Below, piece by piece: positions 46,405-55,742 of a DNA stretch of 64,000 bases (positions are counted from its first letter, which is position 1; every line of letters begins with the position of its first letter). The position numbers were made by a program, and so were the translations under genes. The notes under the pieces are model-generated. The model ran no database searches, was not told where the DNA came from, and saw only the letters and a list, made by a program, of their open reading frames with translations. Where the stretch lies: NCBI GenBank assembly GCA_963780825.1, contig CAWADL010000014.1, positions 62,001 through 126,000 of the forward strand. The letters are read 5' to 3'. The DNA comes from Roseiarcus sp963780825. GTDB taxonomy: Bacteria; Pseudomonadota; Alphaproteobacteria; Rhizobiales; Beijerinckiaceae.

Positions 46405-47460
46405 ATGTCCGCCCCGCCTGGTCCGCTCAGCCTGGTTCCCTTTGTCAGCGTCGACGACATGATGCGGCTGGTTTCGGAAACCGGCGTCGAACGCTTCCTC
46501 GTCGATCTCGCCGGCTACATCGAAGACGATTTCCGCCGCTGGCCGCTCTTTCAAAAGACCCCGCGCGTGGCGGCCCACGCCGTGGACGGCTCGATCGAAC
46601 TTATGCCGACGAGCGACGGCGAGCTCTACGCGTTCAAATACGTCAACGGCCACCCGAAGAATGCGCGCGAGGGCCGGCAGACCGTTTGCGCGTTCGGCGT
46701 GCTGGCCGACGTGGCGACCGGCTATCCCGTGCTGTTCACGGAAATGACGATCCTGACCGCGCTTCGCACCGCCGCGACCTCCGCCATGGCCGCCAAATAT
46801 CTGGCGCCACGCCGGGCGCGGACGATGGCGATCATCGGCAATGGCGCACAGTGTGAGTTTCAGGCGCTCGCCTTCAAGGCGCTGGTCGGAATCGACGCCG
46901 TTCGGCTGTACGACATTGATCCGGCCGCGAGCCGCAAAGCCGCGCGAAATCTGGTCAGCGCCGGACTTGGCGTTACGATCTGCAAGTCAGCCGAGGAGGC
47001 CGTGCTCGGCGCGGAGATCATCACCACCGCGACCGCCGACCGCGCCCGCGCGCGAGTGTTGAGCGACAACATGATTGGCGCGGGCGTTCACATCAACGCC
47101 ATCGGCGGCGATTGCCCCGGGAAGACCGAGCTCGCTCCCGAGATCGTCGCGCGCGCGCAGGTTTTCGTCGAATATCCCGAGCAGACACGCGTCGAGGGCG
47201 AGATCCAGCAGATGGCCGCCGATTTCCCGGTCACCGAACTCTGGCGCGTCATCACCGGGCAAGCGCCCGGACGCCACGACGCGCGCGCCATCACGCTGTT
47301 CGACAGCGTCGGGTTTGCGATCGAGGATTTCGCTGCGCTTCGGTATGTCAGGGACCGCCTTGGCGGGCAGGTCGAAAAACTCGATCTGGTCGCTGACCCC
47401 GATGATCCCCGCGATCTCTACGGCATGCTGCTGCGCGCCGGCGTGCAAGCCGCCGCCTGA
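46405..47460 (+). CDS. ocd: Ornithine cyclodeaminase/mu-crystallin family protein
   Basis: 351 residues from ATG 46405 (GGAG upstream; an earlier TTG lies inside the promoter palindrome). FKYVNGHPKNAREGRQTVCA (substrate Lys/Arg region), MTILTALRTAATSAMAAKYL, Rossmann motif MAIIGNGAQCEFQALAFKAL, HINAIGGDCPGKTEL (catalytic Asp) and LFDSVGFAIEDFAALR fit ornithine cyclodeaminase more closely than alanine dehydrogenase relatives. It converts ornithine to proline and ammonia using NAD+. Next to an M20 hydrolase and upstream of iorAB. Confidence 0.82.
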   Translation: MSAPPGPLSLVPFVSVDDMMRLVSETGVERFLVDLAGYIEDDFRRWPLFQKTPRVAAHAVDGSIELMPTSDGELYAFKYVNGHPKNAREGRQTVCAFGVLADVATGYPVLFTEMTILTALRTAATSAMAAKYLAPRRARTMAIIGNGAQCEFQALAFKALVGIDAVRLYDIDPAASRKAARNLVSAGLGVTICKSAEEAVLGAEIITTATADRARARVLSDNMIGAGVHINAIGGDCPGKTELAPEIVARAQVFVEYPEQTRVEGEIQQMAADFPVTELWRVITGQAPGRHDARAITLFDSVGFAIEDFAALRYVRDRLGGQVEKLDLVADPDDPRDLYGMLLRAGVQAAA

Positions 47461-47469
47461 TGGTGTAAC

Positions 47470-47510
47470 CGCGCGCCCCTGGGACCGCGCGCGGTCCCAG
47501 GGGGCGCGGC
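47470..47510. repeat. Repeat family F, copy 1
   Basis: A nearly perfect 41-base inverted repeat centred on GCGCGC: GCGCCCCTGGGACCGCGC and its complement GCGCGGTCCCAGGGG. It lies between ocd and the M20 gene. Confidence 0.75.
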
Positions 47511-47524
47511 TTGGCGGTAATCAG

Positions 47525-48673
47525 ATGTTCCTGAGCGAAGCCGATCTTGCCACGCTCGCGGCGCTGCGCCGCCGCCTGCATGAGCGCCCGGAGCTCTCCG
47601 GCGAAGAGCGGGAAACCGCGGCGGCGATGGCGCGACGCCTGCGCGAAACCTCGCCCGACCGTTTGATCGAAAACCTCGGCGGCCATGGGCTCGCGGCGAT
47701 CTATCATGGCGCCACGCCGGGTCCGACGCTGATGTTTCGCGCCGAACTCGATGCCCTGCCCATCGAAGAGCTCTCCGAGGCGCCTTATCGCTCGAAGTCG
47801 CGCGGCAAAGGCCATCTCTGTGGTCACGACGGCCACATGGCGACGCTGATGGCGCTGGCGCTTGGCTTCGGCCGCCGCCGGCCTGAGCGCGGTCGAGCCG
47901 TGCTGCTATTTCAGCCTGCCGAAGAGACCGGCGCCGGCGCGCAGGCCGTGCTGGCCGATGCGCGCTTTGCGGAGATCGCGCCCGATTTCGCGTTCGCCTG
48001 GCACAATATGCCCGGCTTGCCGTTCGGCCGCGCGGCTCTGAAGGCCGGCCCCGTCAATTGCGCTTCGCGGGGCCTGATCGCACGGCTGATAGGCAAGACT
48101 GCGCACGCGTCGATGCCTCAGGCCGGCCTCTCGCCGATGCGCGCGCTGTCACGGCTGATGCCCGCGCTGACCGAGCTCAGCTCGGAGGATAAGCTTGACG
48201 CGGACTACCGCCTCGTCACGGTGACGCACTCGCGGCTCGGCGAGCCGGCGTTCGGCGTTGCGCCGGGAGAGGCTCACGTCTACGCGACGCTCCGCACCCT
48301 GACCGACGATCGCATGGACGCGCTGGTCCGCCGCGCAGAAAGCCTTGTCCGCGAAATGGCCGGCGCCGATGGCCTCGGCGTCGACATCGCCTACAGCGAC
48401 GTATTCGCCCACTGCGAAAATGCGCCGGAAGCGGTCGATCGGCTGGCGCGGGCGCTTGGCGCGGAGGGCGTGCCGTTTGGCGAAAACGGATTGCCGATGC
48501 GCGCCTCGGAGGATTTTGGCAGGTTCCGCGCCGCCGCGCCTTGCGCGATGTTCCTTCTCGGCGCCGGCGAGGGCCGGCCGAGCCTGCACAATCCCGACTA
48601 CGATTTCCCCGACGAACTCATAAGCATCGCCGCCCGCGTGATGATGCGCGCAGCGCGCGACGCACTCGGCTGA
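47525..48673 (+). CDS. M20-family amidohydrolase
   Basis: 382 residues. LRRRLHERPELSGEERETAA, MFRAELDALPIEE (Asp metal ligand), HLCGHDGHMATLMALAL (Gly-His-Asp-Gly-His) and FQPAEETGAGAQAVL (Glu-Glu pair) are M20D (IAA-amino-acid hydrolase/hippuricase-like) motifs, followed by a dimerisation domain (IGKTAHASMPQAGLSPM). It cleaves an N-acyl amino acid. It lies between two family F repeats, upstream of iorA. Hydrolysis of an auxin-type conjugate would suit the cluster, but that is only inference. Confidence 0.85.
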   Translation: MFLSEADLATLAALRRRLHERPELSGEERETAAAMARRLRETSPDRLIENLGGHGLAAIYHGATPGPTLMFRAELDALPIEELSEAPYRSKSRGKGHLCGHDGHMATLMALALGFGRRRPERGRAVLLFQPAEETGAGAQAVLADARFAEIAPDFAFAWHNMPGLPFGRAALKAGPVNCASRGLIARLIGKTAHASMPQAGLSPMRALSRLMPALTELSSEDKLDADYRLVTVTHSRLGEPAFGVAPGEAHVYATLRTLTDDRMDALVRRAESLVREMAGADGLGVDIAYSDVFAHCENAPEAVDRLARALGAEGVPFGENGLPMRASEDFGRFRAAAPCAMFLLGAGEGRPSLHNPDYDFPDELISIAARVMMRAARDALG

Positions 48674-48674
48674 A

Positions 48675-48717
48675 GCGCTCCTGGGACCGCGCGAGACGCG
48701 CGCGGTCCCAGGAGGCG
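48675..48717. repeat. Repeat family F, copy 2
   Basis: GCGCTCCTGGGACCGCGCG and CGCGCGGTCCCAGGAGGCG around a 4-5 base centre. It begins two bases after the M20 gene stop. Confidence 0.75.
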
Positions 48718-48813
48718 GTCGCAGGAGCCACCCGCATTGACATTATCGCCGCCGCAAAAATATGGTCCCGCCCAGATTTGGACGGGCGGCCGGCTCGGCC
48801 GAGGAGAGGCCGC

Positions 48814-50974
48814 ATGGCGGAACGTTCCTTCGCGCGCGAAGTCGAAGATCTCAAACTCGGCGCTGGCGAAACCTTCCGCGGCGAGGGCATTCTCGCCATC
48901 ACCAAGGCGCTGCTGCAATCCGGGGTAGCCTACGTCGCCGGCTATCAAGGCGCGCCGATCTCGCATCTGATGGACGTGCTCGCCGACGCCAAGGATGTGC
49001 TCACCGAACTCGGCGTGCATTTCGAAAGCTCGGCGTCCGAGGCGACCGCCGCGGCGACGCTCTCGGCCTCCGTCATGTACCCGATTCGCGGCGCCGTGAC
49101 CTTCAAGTCGACCGCAGGCCTCAATGTCGCGGCGGATGCGCTGTCCAATCTCTCCTCCGGCGGCGTCAACGGCGGCGCGCTGATCGTCCTCGGCGAGGAC
49201 TACGGCGAAGGCTCCTCCATCATGCAGGAGCGCAGCCACGCCTTCGCGCTGAAGTCGCAGATCTGGTTGCTCGACCCGCGCCCCAATCTGCCGACGCTCG
49301 TCAACATGGTTGAGAAGGGTTTTGAACTCTCCGAGATCTCCAACACGCCGGTGATGATGGAGGTGCGCATCCGCGCCTGTCACGTGCATGGGCGGTTCGC
49401 GACCAAAGACAATCAAAAACCCAAATACACATTGCGCGAGGCGCTCGAACACCCAATCCGCGACGTCAATCGCATCGTGCTGCCGCCCGCCTCCTACGCG
49501 CAGGAGAAAGACAAGCTCGAACGACGCATGCCTGCTGCCGATGGACTTCGTGCGATCTCAAAAGCTCAATGAGCGCTTCGGCCCGGAGCGCGGCGAAGTC
49601 GGCATCGTCATGCTCGGCGGCATGTACAATTCAACGCTGCGCGCTTTGCAATATTTGGGATTGGCCGACGCCTACGGTGAAACCAGCGTCCCGCTGTACG
49701 TGCTCAACGTCGCTTATCCGCTGGTTGAGGATGAGATCATCGATTTCGCCCGCGACAAGAAGGCGATCCTGATGATTGAAGAGGGCGCGCCGGACTATAT
49801 CGAGCGCGATCTCAACACCATCCTGCGCCGCAAGGACCTCACGGCCCGCGTCGCTGGCAAAGACGTGCTCCCGATGGGTGGCGAATATACGACGCCAGTT
49901 CTGATGAAGGGCCTCAAACAGTTCTTCAGCGAGCATGCGCGCGATTGGCTCGGTAACGAGCCGCCGCTGCCGGACCCGTCGCCCGTCCTGTCCGACGCTC
50001 GTGTGAAGGCGCTAGGCGAAACCGTGCCGCCGCGTCCGCCTGGGTTCTGCATCGGTTGCCCAGAGCGGCCGATCTTCGCGGCGATGAAGCTCGTCGAAGA
50101 GGAGCTTGGGCCGCATCACGTCTCGGCCGACATCGGCTGTCACTTGTTCTCGATCCTGCCGCCGTTCAACATCGGCGCCACCACCATGGGCTACGGCCTC
50201 GGCCCTGCTTCGGCCTCTGCCTTTAACGTGCCGGCCGACAAGCGCTCGATCTCGGTGCTCGGCGACGGCGGTTTCTGGCACAATGGTCTTTCTTCCTCGA
50301 TCGGCAACGCCGTGTTCAACAAACACGACGGCGTGACCTTGATTGTCGACAACTACTATTCGGCCGCTACCGGCGGTCAGGACATTCTCTCCTCGCGCGC
50401 CAAAAATCCGCGACGAAAAACCAACAACAGCATCGTTGACGCCGTGAAAGGCGTCGGCGCGCGCTGGGTGCGGCAGATTGATCGCACCTATGATGTCGCA
50501 GAAATGCGCGACATTTTGCGCGAGGCGCTGACCACCGACGAGCCGGGCCCGAAGATCATCGTCGCGTCTTCCGAGTGCATGCTCAACAAGCAACGCCGCG
50601 TCCGTCCTCTAATCGCGAAGGCGATCAAATCCGGCGAGCGCGTGGTGCGCGAGAAGTTTGGCGTCGACGGGGATATCTGTACGGGCGATCACGCTTGCAT
50701 CCGCCTGTCCGGCTGTCCTTCGTTGACGGTCAAGCACACCGAAGACCCGCTGCGCGATGATCCGATCGCCGCGATCGACGAGAATTGCGTGGGCTGCGGC
50801 AATTGCGGCGAAGTGGCGGAGGCCGCCGCGCTCTGTCCCTCCTTCTATCGCGCCGAGATCGTCGAAAATCCCTCTTCATGGGACCGCTTGGTGGCGGGCG
50901 TCCGCGGGGCGGTGATCGATTGGTTGGAGACGCGGCGGCTTCGCGGCCGCGTGCAAATTGAGGAGGCGGCGTGA
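48814..50974 (+). CDS. iorA: Indolepyruvate ferredoxin oxidoreductase, alpha-type subunit (one frame break)
   Basis: About 719 residues joined. The N-terminal pyruvate-ferredoxin-like domain has GYQGAPISHLMDVLADAK and FESSASEATAAATLSAS. One base too many near 49543 separates it from MDFVRSQKLNERFGPERGEV. The thiamine-diphosphate site is SVLGDGGFWHNGLSSSIGN, then VDNYYSAATGGQ. A ferredoxin-like cluster domain lies at the end (CTGDHACIRLSGCPS, NCVGCGNCGEVAEAAALCP). It converts 2-oxo acids such as indolepyruvate to the acyl-CoA with ferredoxin as acceptor. The next gene overlaps by 4 bases. Confidence 0.88.
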
Positions 50975-52515
50975 ACGCGCCGCTCGCGCCGCGCGCGATT
51001 GCCGCGGCGGCGCAACGCCTGACTGTCGCCATTCTCGCCATGGGCGGCCAGGGCGGCGGCGTGCTCGCGGATTGGATCGTCGCCCTCGCCGAAGCGCAAG
51101 GTTATGCGGCGCAATCGACCTCGGTGCCCGGCGTCGCGCAGCGCACCGGCGCGACGATCTACTACATCGAGATGGCGCCGCCGCGCGACGGCGCCGATCC
51201 GGTCTTCGCGCTGATGCCGACGCCCGGCGACGTCGACGTGGTGCTGGCCGCGGAGCTGATGGAGGCCGGCCGCTCGGTGCTGCGCGGGCTGGTGACACCT
51301 GAGCGCACGACGCTGATCGCCTCCACCCACCGCGCCTTCGCGGTGGTTGAGAAACAAACGCCCGGCGACGGCGTCGCCGATCCCGGCGTTGTCACGACGG
51401 CGACCGACTTTGCCGCCAAGCACGTGATTGCTTTCGACATGGAGGCGATGGCGAAGGCGAACGGCAGCGTGATCTCGGCGACGATGTTTGGCGCGCTGGC
51501 GGCGGCGGCCGTGCTGCCGTTTCCTCGCGACGCGTTCGAAGCCGCGGTTCGCGCCGGCGGCACGGGCGTTGAGGCAAGCTTGCGCGCCTTCGGCGCGGCG
51601 TTTGAGCGCGCATTGGCCGCGCCGACCGAGCCAGTTCGGCGTCTGCCGGAAAAGATCTTTCCTGTTTGGCCGAAGTCATCGGGGGGCGCGGACCTCGATC
51701 GGATCAAAGCGCGCATCGATCTCACGCCCGAACCGGCGCGTCGTATGTTGGCGGCCGGAACGCGAAAGCTCGTCGATTATCTCGACCCTGCCTATGCCGG
51801 CGAATACCTCGATCGCATCGACCAACTCGCCGATCTTGACCGCGCCGCCGGCGGCGAGGCGCATGGCTTCGCATTCACTGTCGCGGCCGCCAAATATCTC
51901 GCGAATGCGATGGCCTACGACGATGTCGCGCGCGTCGCCGATCTGAAAATCCGCGCCTCGCGTCGCGAGCGGGTGCGCACGGAAGTCGGGGCCGGGCGCG
52001 ATACACTCGTCGCCACGACGGAATATTTCCATCCGCGCGTCGACGAGATTTGCGGCGCGCTTCCGAAGAGGTGGGGCGAAGCCATCGAAGCGCGGCCGTC
52101 GCTCGTCAAGCTGCTCCGGCCCATCGTGGATCGCGGGCGCCGGATCAGGCCCGACACGATCAGCGGCTATTTGCTACTCTCAGCCGTTGCGAGCCTCGGC
52201 CCGCGGCGGCGCGGCGCGTTGAGACACGCGCGCGAAGCGCAGCATACCGAAGCCTGGTTGAACACCGCCATGACCGCGCTCGCCGCCAACTATACGCTAG
52301 GCGTTGAAGTGCTTGCCTGCCGGCGGCTGGTGAAAGGCTATTCCGACACGCATGCGCGCGGGCTGTCAAAATTCGACCGCGTGATGGCCGCCGTGCCCGC
52401 ACTGCTGGCGCGCCAAGACGGCGCGTCGTGGCTGGATCGACTGAAGCGCGCCGCGCTCGCCGACGAGCGCGGCGTCGCGTTGGACGGCGTATTGAAGACG
52501 ATCGCAACCTTATAA
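50971..52515 (+). CDS. iorB: Indolepyruvate oxidoreductase beta-type subunit fused to DUF6537-like region
   Basis: 514 residues, GTG start coupled to iorA. The first 190 residues form the gamma/beta-type 2-oxoacid:ferredoxin domain (AILAMGGQGGGVLADWIVAL, STSVPGVAQRTGATIYYIEM). The remainder is helical (KIFPVWPKSSGGADLDRIKA, DYLDPAYAGEYLDRIDQLAD, LVKGYSDTHARGLSKFDRVM), the longer form seen in many alphaproteobacteria. Partner of iorA. Intact. Confidence 0.88.
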   Translation: MNAPLAPRAIAAAAQRLTVAILAMGGQGGGVLADWIVALAEAQGYAAQSTSVPGVAQRTGATIYYIEMAPPRDGADPVFALMPTPGDVDVVLAAELMEAGRSVLRGLVTPERTTLIASTHRAFAVVEKQTPGDGVADPGVVTTATDFAAKHVIAFDMEAMAKANGSVISATMFGALAAAAVLPFPRDAFEAAVRAGGTGVEASLRAFGAAFERALAAPTEPVRRLPEKIFPVWPKSSGGADLDRIKARIDLTPEPARRMLAAGTRKLVDYLDPAYAGEYLDRIDQLADLDRAAGGEAHGFAFTVAAAKYLANAMAYDDVARVADLKIRASRRERVRTEVGAGRDTLVATTEYFHPRVDEICGALPKRWGEAIEARPSLVKLLRPIVDRGRRIRPDTISGYLLLSAVASLGPRRRGALRHAREAQHTEAWLNTAMTALAANYTLGVEVLACRRLVKGYSDTHARGLSKFDRVMAAVPALLARQDGASWLDRLKRAALADERGVALDGVLKTIATL

Positions 52516-52538
52516 GTTTGAAGACGTCACCCAGTCCG

Positions 52539-52713
52539 TCATTGCGAGCGAAGCGAAGCAATCCAGGGTGGTGAGATCGTCAATCTGCTAATCGCGCACG
52601 CCTACTGTCATCCCCACGAACGCGGGGATCCAGGGGCTACACGACGCGCGCTTCAACGTGTTCGCCACACGACGTGCGGCAGCCCCTGGATCCCCGCGTT
52701 CGCGTGGATGACA
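52539..52713. repeat. Half family C unit followed by family D, copy 2
   Basis: 52539-52567 is one family C arm (GTCATTGCGAGCGAAGCG). 52606-52713 is a 108-base family D palindrome, the same length as the copy at 25863-25970. The rest of the 52516-52856 gap holds the marR promoter region. Confidence 0.75.
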
Positions 52714-52793
52714 ACGGAAGTTTCAACTTGATCGGAAACCGTTCTATTGGAGATCCGAGCGCCGAGTCGATCCAGCTTCCCGATATCGAACAA

Positions 52794-52814
52794 ATCCTTT
52801 GACATTTAAAGCAT
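52794..52814 (+). promoter_or_regulatory. Candidate MarR operator upstream of marR
   Basis: The half sites ATCCTTT and AAAGCAT flank GACATTT. The site overlaps a -35-like TTGACA (52799-52804). The right half AAAGCAT and the left core CTTT recur in the site at 53397-53416. Confidence 0.45.
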
Positions 52815-52856
52815 CATGTCTCATGCCCTGCGCGGATTGACGCCGGGGAGCGCCAG

Positions 52857-53363
52857 TTGGACGACCTCGATCATCCGCCTGTAGTCGATCTTGAATTTCC
52901 CGCGCATCGCGCGCGGGGAGGCCATAAGGGTCGGCTGCGCTTGTGGTTGCGCTTGTTGTCGACCACAAAGCTCGTCAGCCAGGAAATCCGCCGCAGGTTG
53001 CGCGCCGAATTCGACGCCACGTTGCCGCAGTTCGATCTGCTCGCCCAGCTTTATCGCGAGCCCGAGGGCCTGCGACTCGGCGAATTGTCGCGCCGCACGA
53101 TGGTCACCAACGGCAATGTCACGGGCCTGGCCGACCGTTTGGAGGCCGACGGGCTCATCCGCCGCGAGACGCTGGAAGCCGACCGCCGCGTCGTTGTCGC
53201 CCGTCTGACCCGCAAGGGCCGGGATCTCTTTACGACTATGGCCAAAGCGCACGAAGGTTGGATTCGCGAGCTCACCGCGGAATTGGACGACGAGGAAATC
53301 GACGCCTCGCTCGCTCGGCTCGCGCTCATCAAGCGTTCGGTGCGTCGTGCGCTAGGTGACTGA
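52857..53363 (+). CDS. MarR-family transcriptional regulator
   Basis: 168 residues from a TTG with GGGGAG six bases before it. Winged helix: FDATLPQFDLLAQLYREPEG, LRLGELSRRTMVTNGNVTGL (recognition helix), LEADGLIRRETLEADRRVVV (wing). A dimerisation helix ends the protein. It directly precedes a CoA-thioester monooxygenase gene. MarR proteins of such clusters usually repress until an aromatic acid or its CoA ester binds; candidate operators are visible before both genes. Confidence 0.87.
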   Translation: MDDLDHPPVVDLEFPAHRARGGHKGRLRLWLRLLSTTKLVSQEIRRRLRAEFDATLPQFDLLAQLYREPEGLRLGELSRRTMVTNGNVTGLADRLEADGLIRRETLEADRRVVVARLTRKGRDLFTTMAKAHEGWIRELTAELDDEEIDASLARLALIKRSVRRALGD

Positions 53364-53372
53364 TCGAGGCGC

Positions 53373-53416
53373 TTGACGCGCCGGCGCAACCGGCAGATAC
53401 TTTAACTCTAAAGCAT
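53373..53416 (+). promoter_or_regulatory. Promoter of the monooxygenase operon with overlapping candidate MarR operator
   Basis: -35 TTGACG (53373-53378), 17 bases, then -10 GATACT (53396-53401). A near-perfect palindrome, ATACTTTA-ACTC-TAAAGCAT (53397-53416), overlaps the -10 and ends just before the RBS GGAAGG. This is a typical repression geometry. Confidence 0.55.
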
Positions 53417-53429
53417 TGGAAGGCGCGGG

Positions 53430-55742
53430 ATGCGCATCGTCTGTATCGGCGGCGGACCGGCGGGACTCTATTTCGCGCTGCTGATGAAGCTGCGCCGGCC
53501 GGAACACGTGATCACCGTCGTCGAGCGTAACCGGCCCTACGATACGTTCGGCTGGGGCGTCGTGTTCTCCGACGCGATGATGCGCGCCATGAAGGCCGCC
53601 GACCCGATCAGCGCCGCCGACATCGGCTATGCCTTCAATCACTGGGACGACATCGAGCTGTTGTTCAAGGGCACCCGGCAGCGCACGACCGGGCACGGCT
53701 TCATCGGCATCGGCCGCAAATATCTGCTCAACGTTCTGCAGCGGCGTTGCGAACAGATCGGCGTCGAGCTTGTCTTCGAGCGCGAAGCGGCCTCAGACCT
53801 GGAGTACCCCGACGCCGACCTGATCGTCGCGTCGGACGGCGTCAACTCACGGATCCGCGAACGCTACCCGGAGTCTTTCCGACCCGACATCGATGTGCGT
53901 CCGAACCGATACATCTGGCTCGGCGTGAAGAAACAGTTCGACGCCTTCACCTTCGATTTTCGCCGCACCGAACACGGTTGGCTGCAGGCCCATATCTACA
54001 AGTTCGACCGCGAGACCTCGACCTTCATCATTGAGACAACGGAGGACGCTTGGCGCGCGCACGGTCTCGACAAACTCGATACCGACGGCTCGATCGCTTT
54101 CTGCGAGCGCGTATTCGCCGAGACGCTAGAGGGCGCCAAGCTGATAAGCAACGCGCGGCATCTGCGCGGCTCGGCGTGGCTCAGCTTCACCCGTCTCATC
54201 TGTGGCGGCTGGCGTCACTTCAACGGGCGTTCACACGTCGTGCTGATGGGCGACGCCGCGCACACCGCGCATTTCGCGATCGGCTCAGGAACCAAACTCG
54301 CGCTGGACGACGCGATCGAACTCACACGGCAATTCGATGCCGTCGGCCACGACGTGGGGCGGATCGGCGATGCGCTTGCGTCCTATGAGGAGTTGCGGCG
54401 CGTCGACGTCGCGCGCATTCAGAACGCCGCGCGCAACGCGATGGAATGGTTCGAGGTCGTGGGCCGGCGCTACGCCGACACGCTGGAGCCCGAGCAGTTC
54501 TTCTATTCCATGCTGACCCGCTCACAGCGCATCAGCCATGAGAATCTGCGGCTCCGCGACCCGGTTTGGTTGGAAGGGTTTGAACGCTGGTTCGCCAAGC
54601 GATCAGGCGCCCTTGTTCCCGCCAAGGGCCGCCCGCCGCCGCCGATGCTGACCCCCTACCGTGTCCGCGGCCTGACTCTTTCCAACCGGATCGTCGTATC
54701 GCCGATGGCGATGTATTCCGCGAACGACGGCCTGATCAATGATTTTCACATCGCCCATCTTGGCCCGCGCGCGATGGGGGGCGCCGGGCTGGTATTCGCG
54801 GAAATGACCTGTGTGTCGCCGGATGCGCGCATCACGCCAGGCTGCCTCGGGCTCTGGAGCGACGAGCAGGCCGCCGGTTGGAAGCGGCTCGCCGATCTCG
54901 TTCATTCCGTCGGCTCAGCGAAACTCGGCGTGCAGCTCGGCCACGCCGGTCGGAAGGGCGCGACCAAGGTGGCTTGGGAAGGCATGGACCAGCCGCTGGA
55001 GACCGGCGCGTGGCCGTTGATTTCAGCCTCCGCTCTGCCTTATCTGCCAAACAACCAGACGCCGCTCGCGATGACCCGAGCCGATATGGAGCGGGTGCGC
55101 GACGATTTTGTAGCAGCTACGAGGCGAGCGGCGCAGGCCGGCGTCGACTGGCTGGAGTTGCACTGCGCGCACGGCTATCTGCTATCGAGCTTTCTATCGC
55201 CGCTCACCAATCAGCGCGCCGACGAATATGGCGGCGATCATGCCGCGCGCGCGCGCTTTCCGCTCGAAGTGTTCCGCGCTGTGCGCGCGGTCTGGCCGGA
55301 TGAACGGCCGACCTCGGTGCGGCTCTCCTGTCACGATTGGGCGGAAGGCGGCAACACGCCGGACGATGCGCTTATTTTTGCGGAAATGTTCAAACAAGCG
55401 GGCGCCGATCTCGTGGATTGCTCGTCGGGTCAGGTGACCAACGCGCAGCGACCGATCTATGGCCGGCTGTTTCAGACGCCGTTCGCCGACAAGATCCGCA
55501 ACGAAGGGGACATCGCAACCATCGCGGTCGGCGCGATCTCTGAGGCTGATCACGTCAATTCCATTATTTCCGCGGGGCGCGCGGATCTCTGCGCCATCGC
55601 GCGCCCGCACCTCGCCGATCCTGCCTGGACGCTTCATGAGGCCGCGCGGATTGGCGCGCCGATCGTCGCTTGGCCGCGTCAATACGCGTCCGCCCGCGCG
55701 CAATATGAGGCCGGCGTCGCCCGCGCCGGAGCGGCGTCGTGA
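53430..55742 (+). CDS. Flavin monooxygenase / OYE fusion, 2-aminobenzoyl-CoA or salicylyl-CoA hydroxylase type
   Basis: 770 residues. The N-terminal half is a class A flavoprotein monooxygenase (IGGGPAGLYFALLMKLRRP, VVFSDAMMRAMKAAD, LMGDAAHTAHFAIGSGTKLA). From about residue 405 it is an old-yellow-enzyme domain (MLTPYRVRGLTLSNRIVVSP, LGVQLGHAGRKG, ELHCAHGYLLSSFLSPLTN). This exact fusion is known as 2-aminobenzoyl-CoA monooxygenase/reductase and as bifunctional salicylyl-CoA 5-hydroxylase; it hydroxylates and then reduces the ring of an aromatic CoA ester. It heads a run of CoA-pathway genes. Which CoA ester is used cannot be read from the sequence. Intact. Confidence 0.88.
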   Translation: MRIVCIGGGPAGLYFALLMKLRRPEHVITVVERNRPYDTFGWGVVFSDAMMRAMKAADPISAADIGYAFNHWDDIELLFKGTRQRTTGHGFIGIGRKYLLNVLQRRCEQIGVELVFEREAASDLEYPDADLIVASDGVNSRIRERYPESFRPDIDVRPNRYIWLGVKKQFDAFTFDFRRTEHGWLQAHIYKFDRETSTFIIETTEDAWRAHGLDKLDTDGSIAFCERVFAETLEGAKLISNARHLRGSAWLSFTRLICGGWRHFNGRSHVVLMGDAAHTAHFAIGSGTKLALDDAIELTRQFDAVGHDVGRIGDALASYEELRRVDVARIQNAARNAMEWFEVVGRRYADTLEPEQFFYSMLTRSQRISHENLRLRDPVWLEGFERWFAKRSGALVPAKGRPPPPMLTPYRVRGLTLSNRIVVSPMAMYSANDGLINDFHIAHLGPRAMGGAGLVFAEMTCVSPDARITPGCLGLWSDEQAAGWKRLADLVHSVGSAKLGVQLGHAGRKGATKVAWEGMDQPLETGAWPLISASALPYLPNNQTPLAMTRADMERVRDDFVAATRRAAQAGVDWLELHCAHGYLLSSFLSPLTNQRADEYGGDHAARARFPLEVFRAVRAVWPDERPTSVRLSCHDWAEGGNTPDDALIFAEMFKQAGADLVDCSSGQVTNAQRPIYGRLFQTPFADKIRNEGDIATIAVGAISEADHVNSIISAGRADLCAIARPHLADPAWTLHEAARIGAPIVAWPRQYASARAQYEAGVARAGAAS

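Noticed and set aside
49530..49550. Programmed ribosomal frameshift in iorA
   Set aside because: There is no slippery heptamer or following pseudoknot, and similar breaks occur in unrelated genes nearby.
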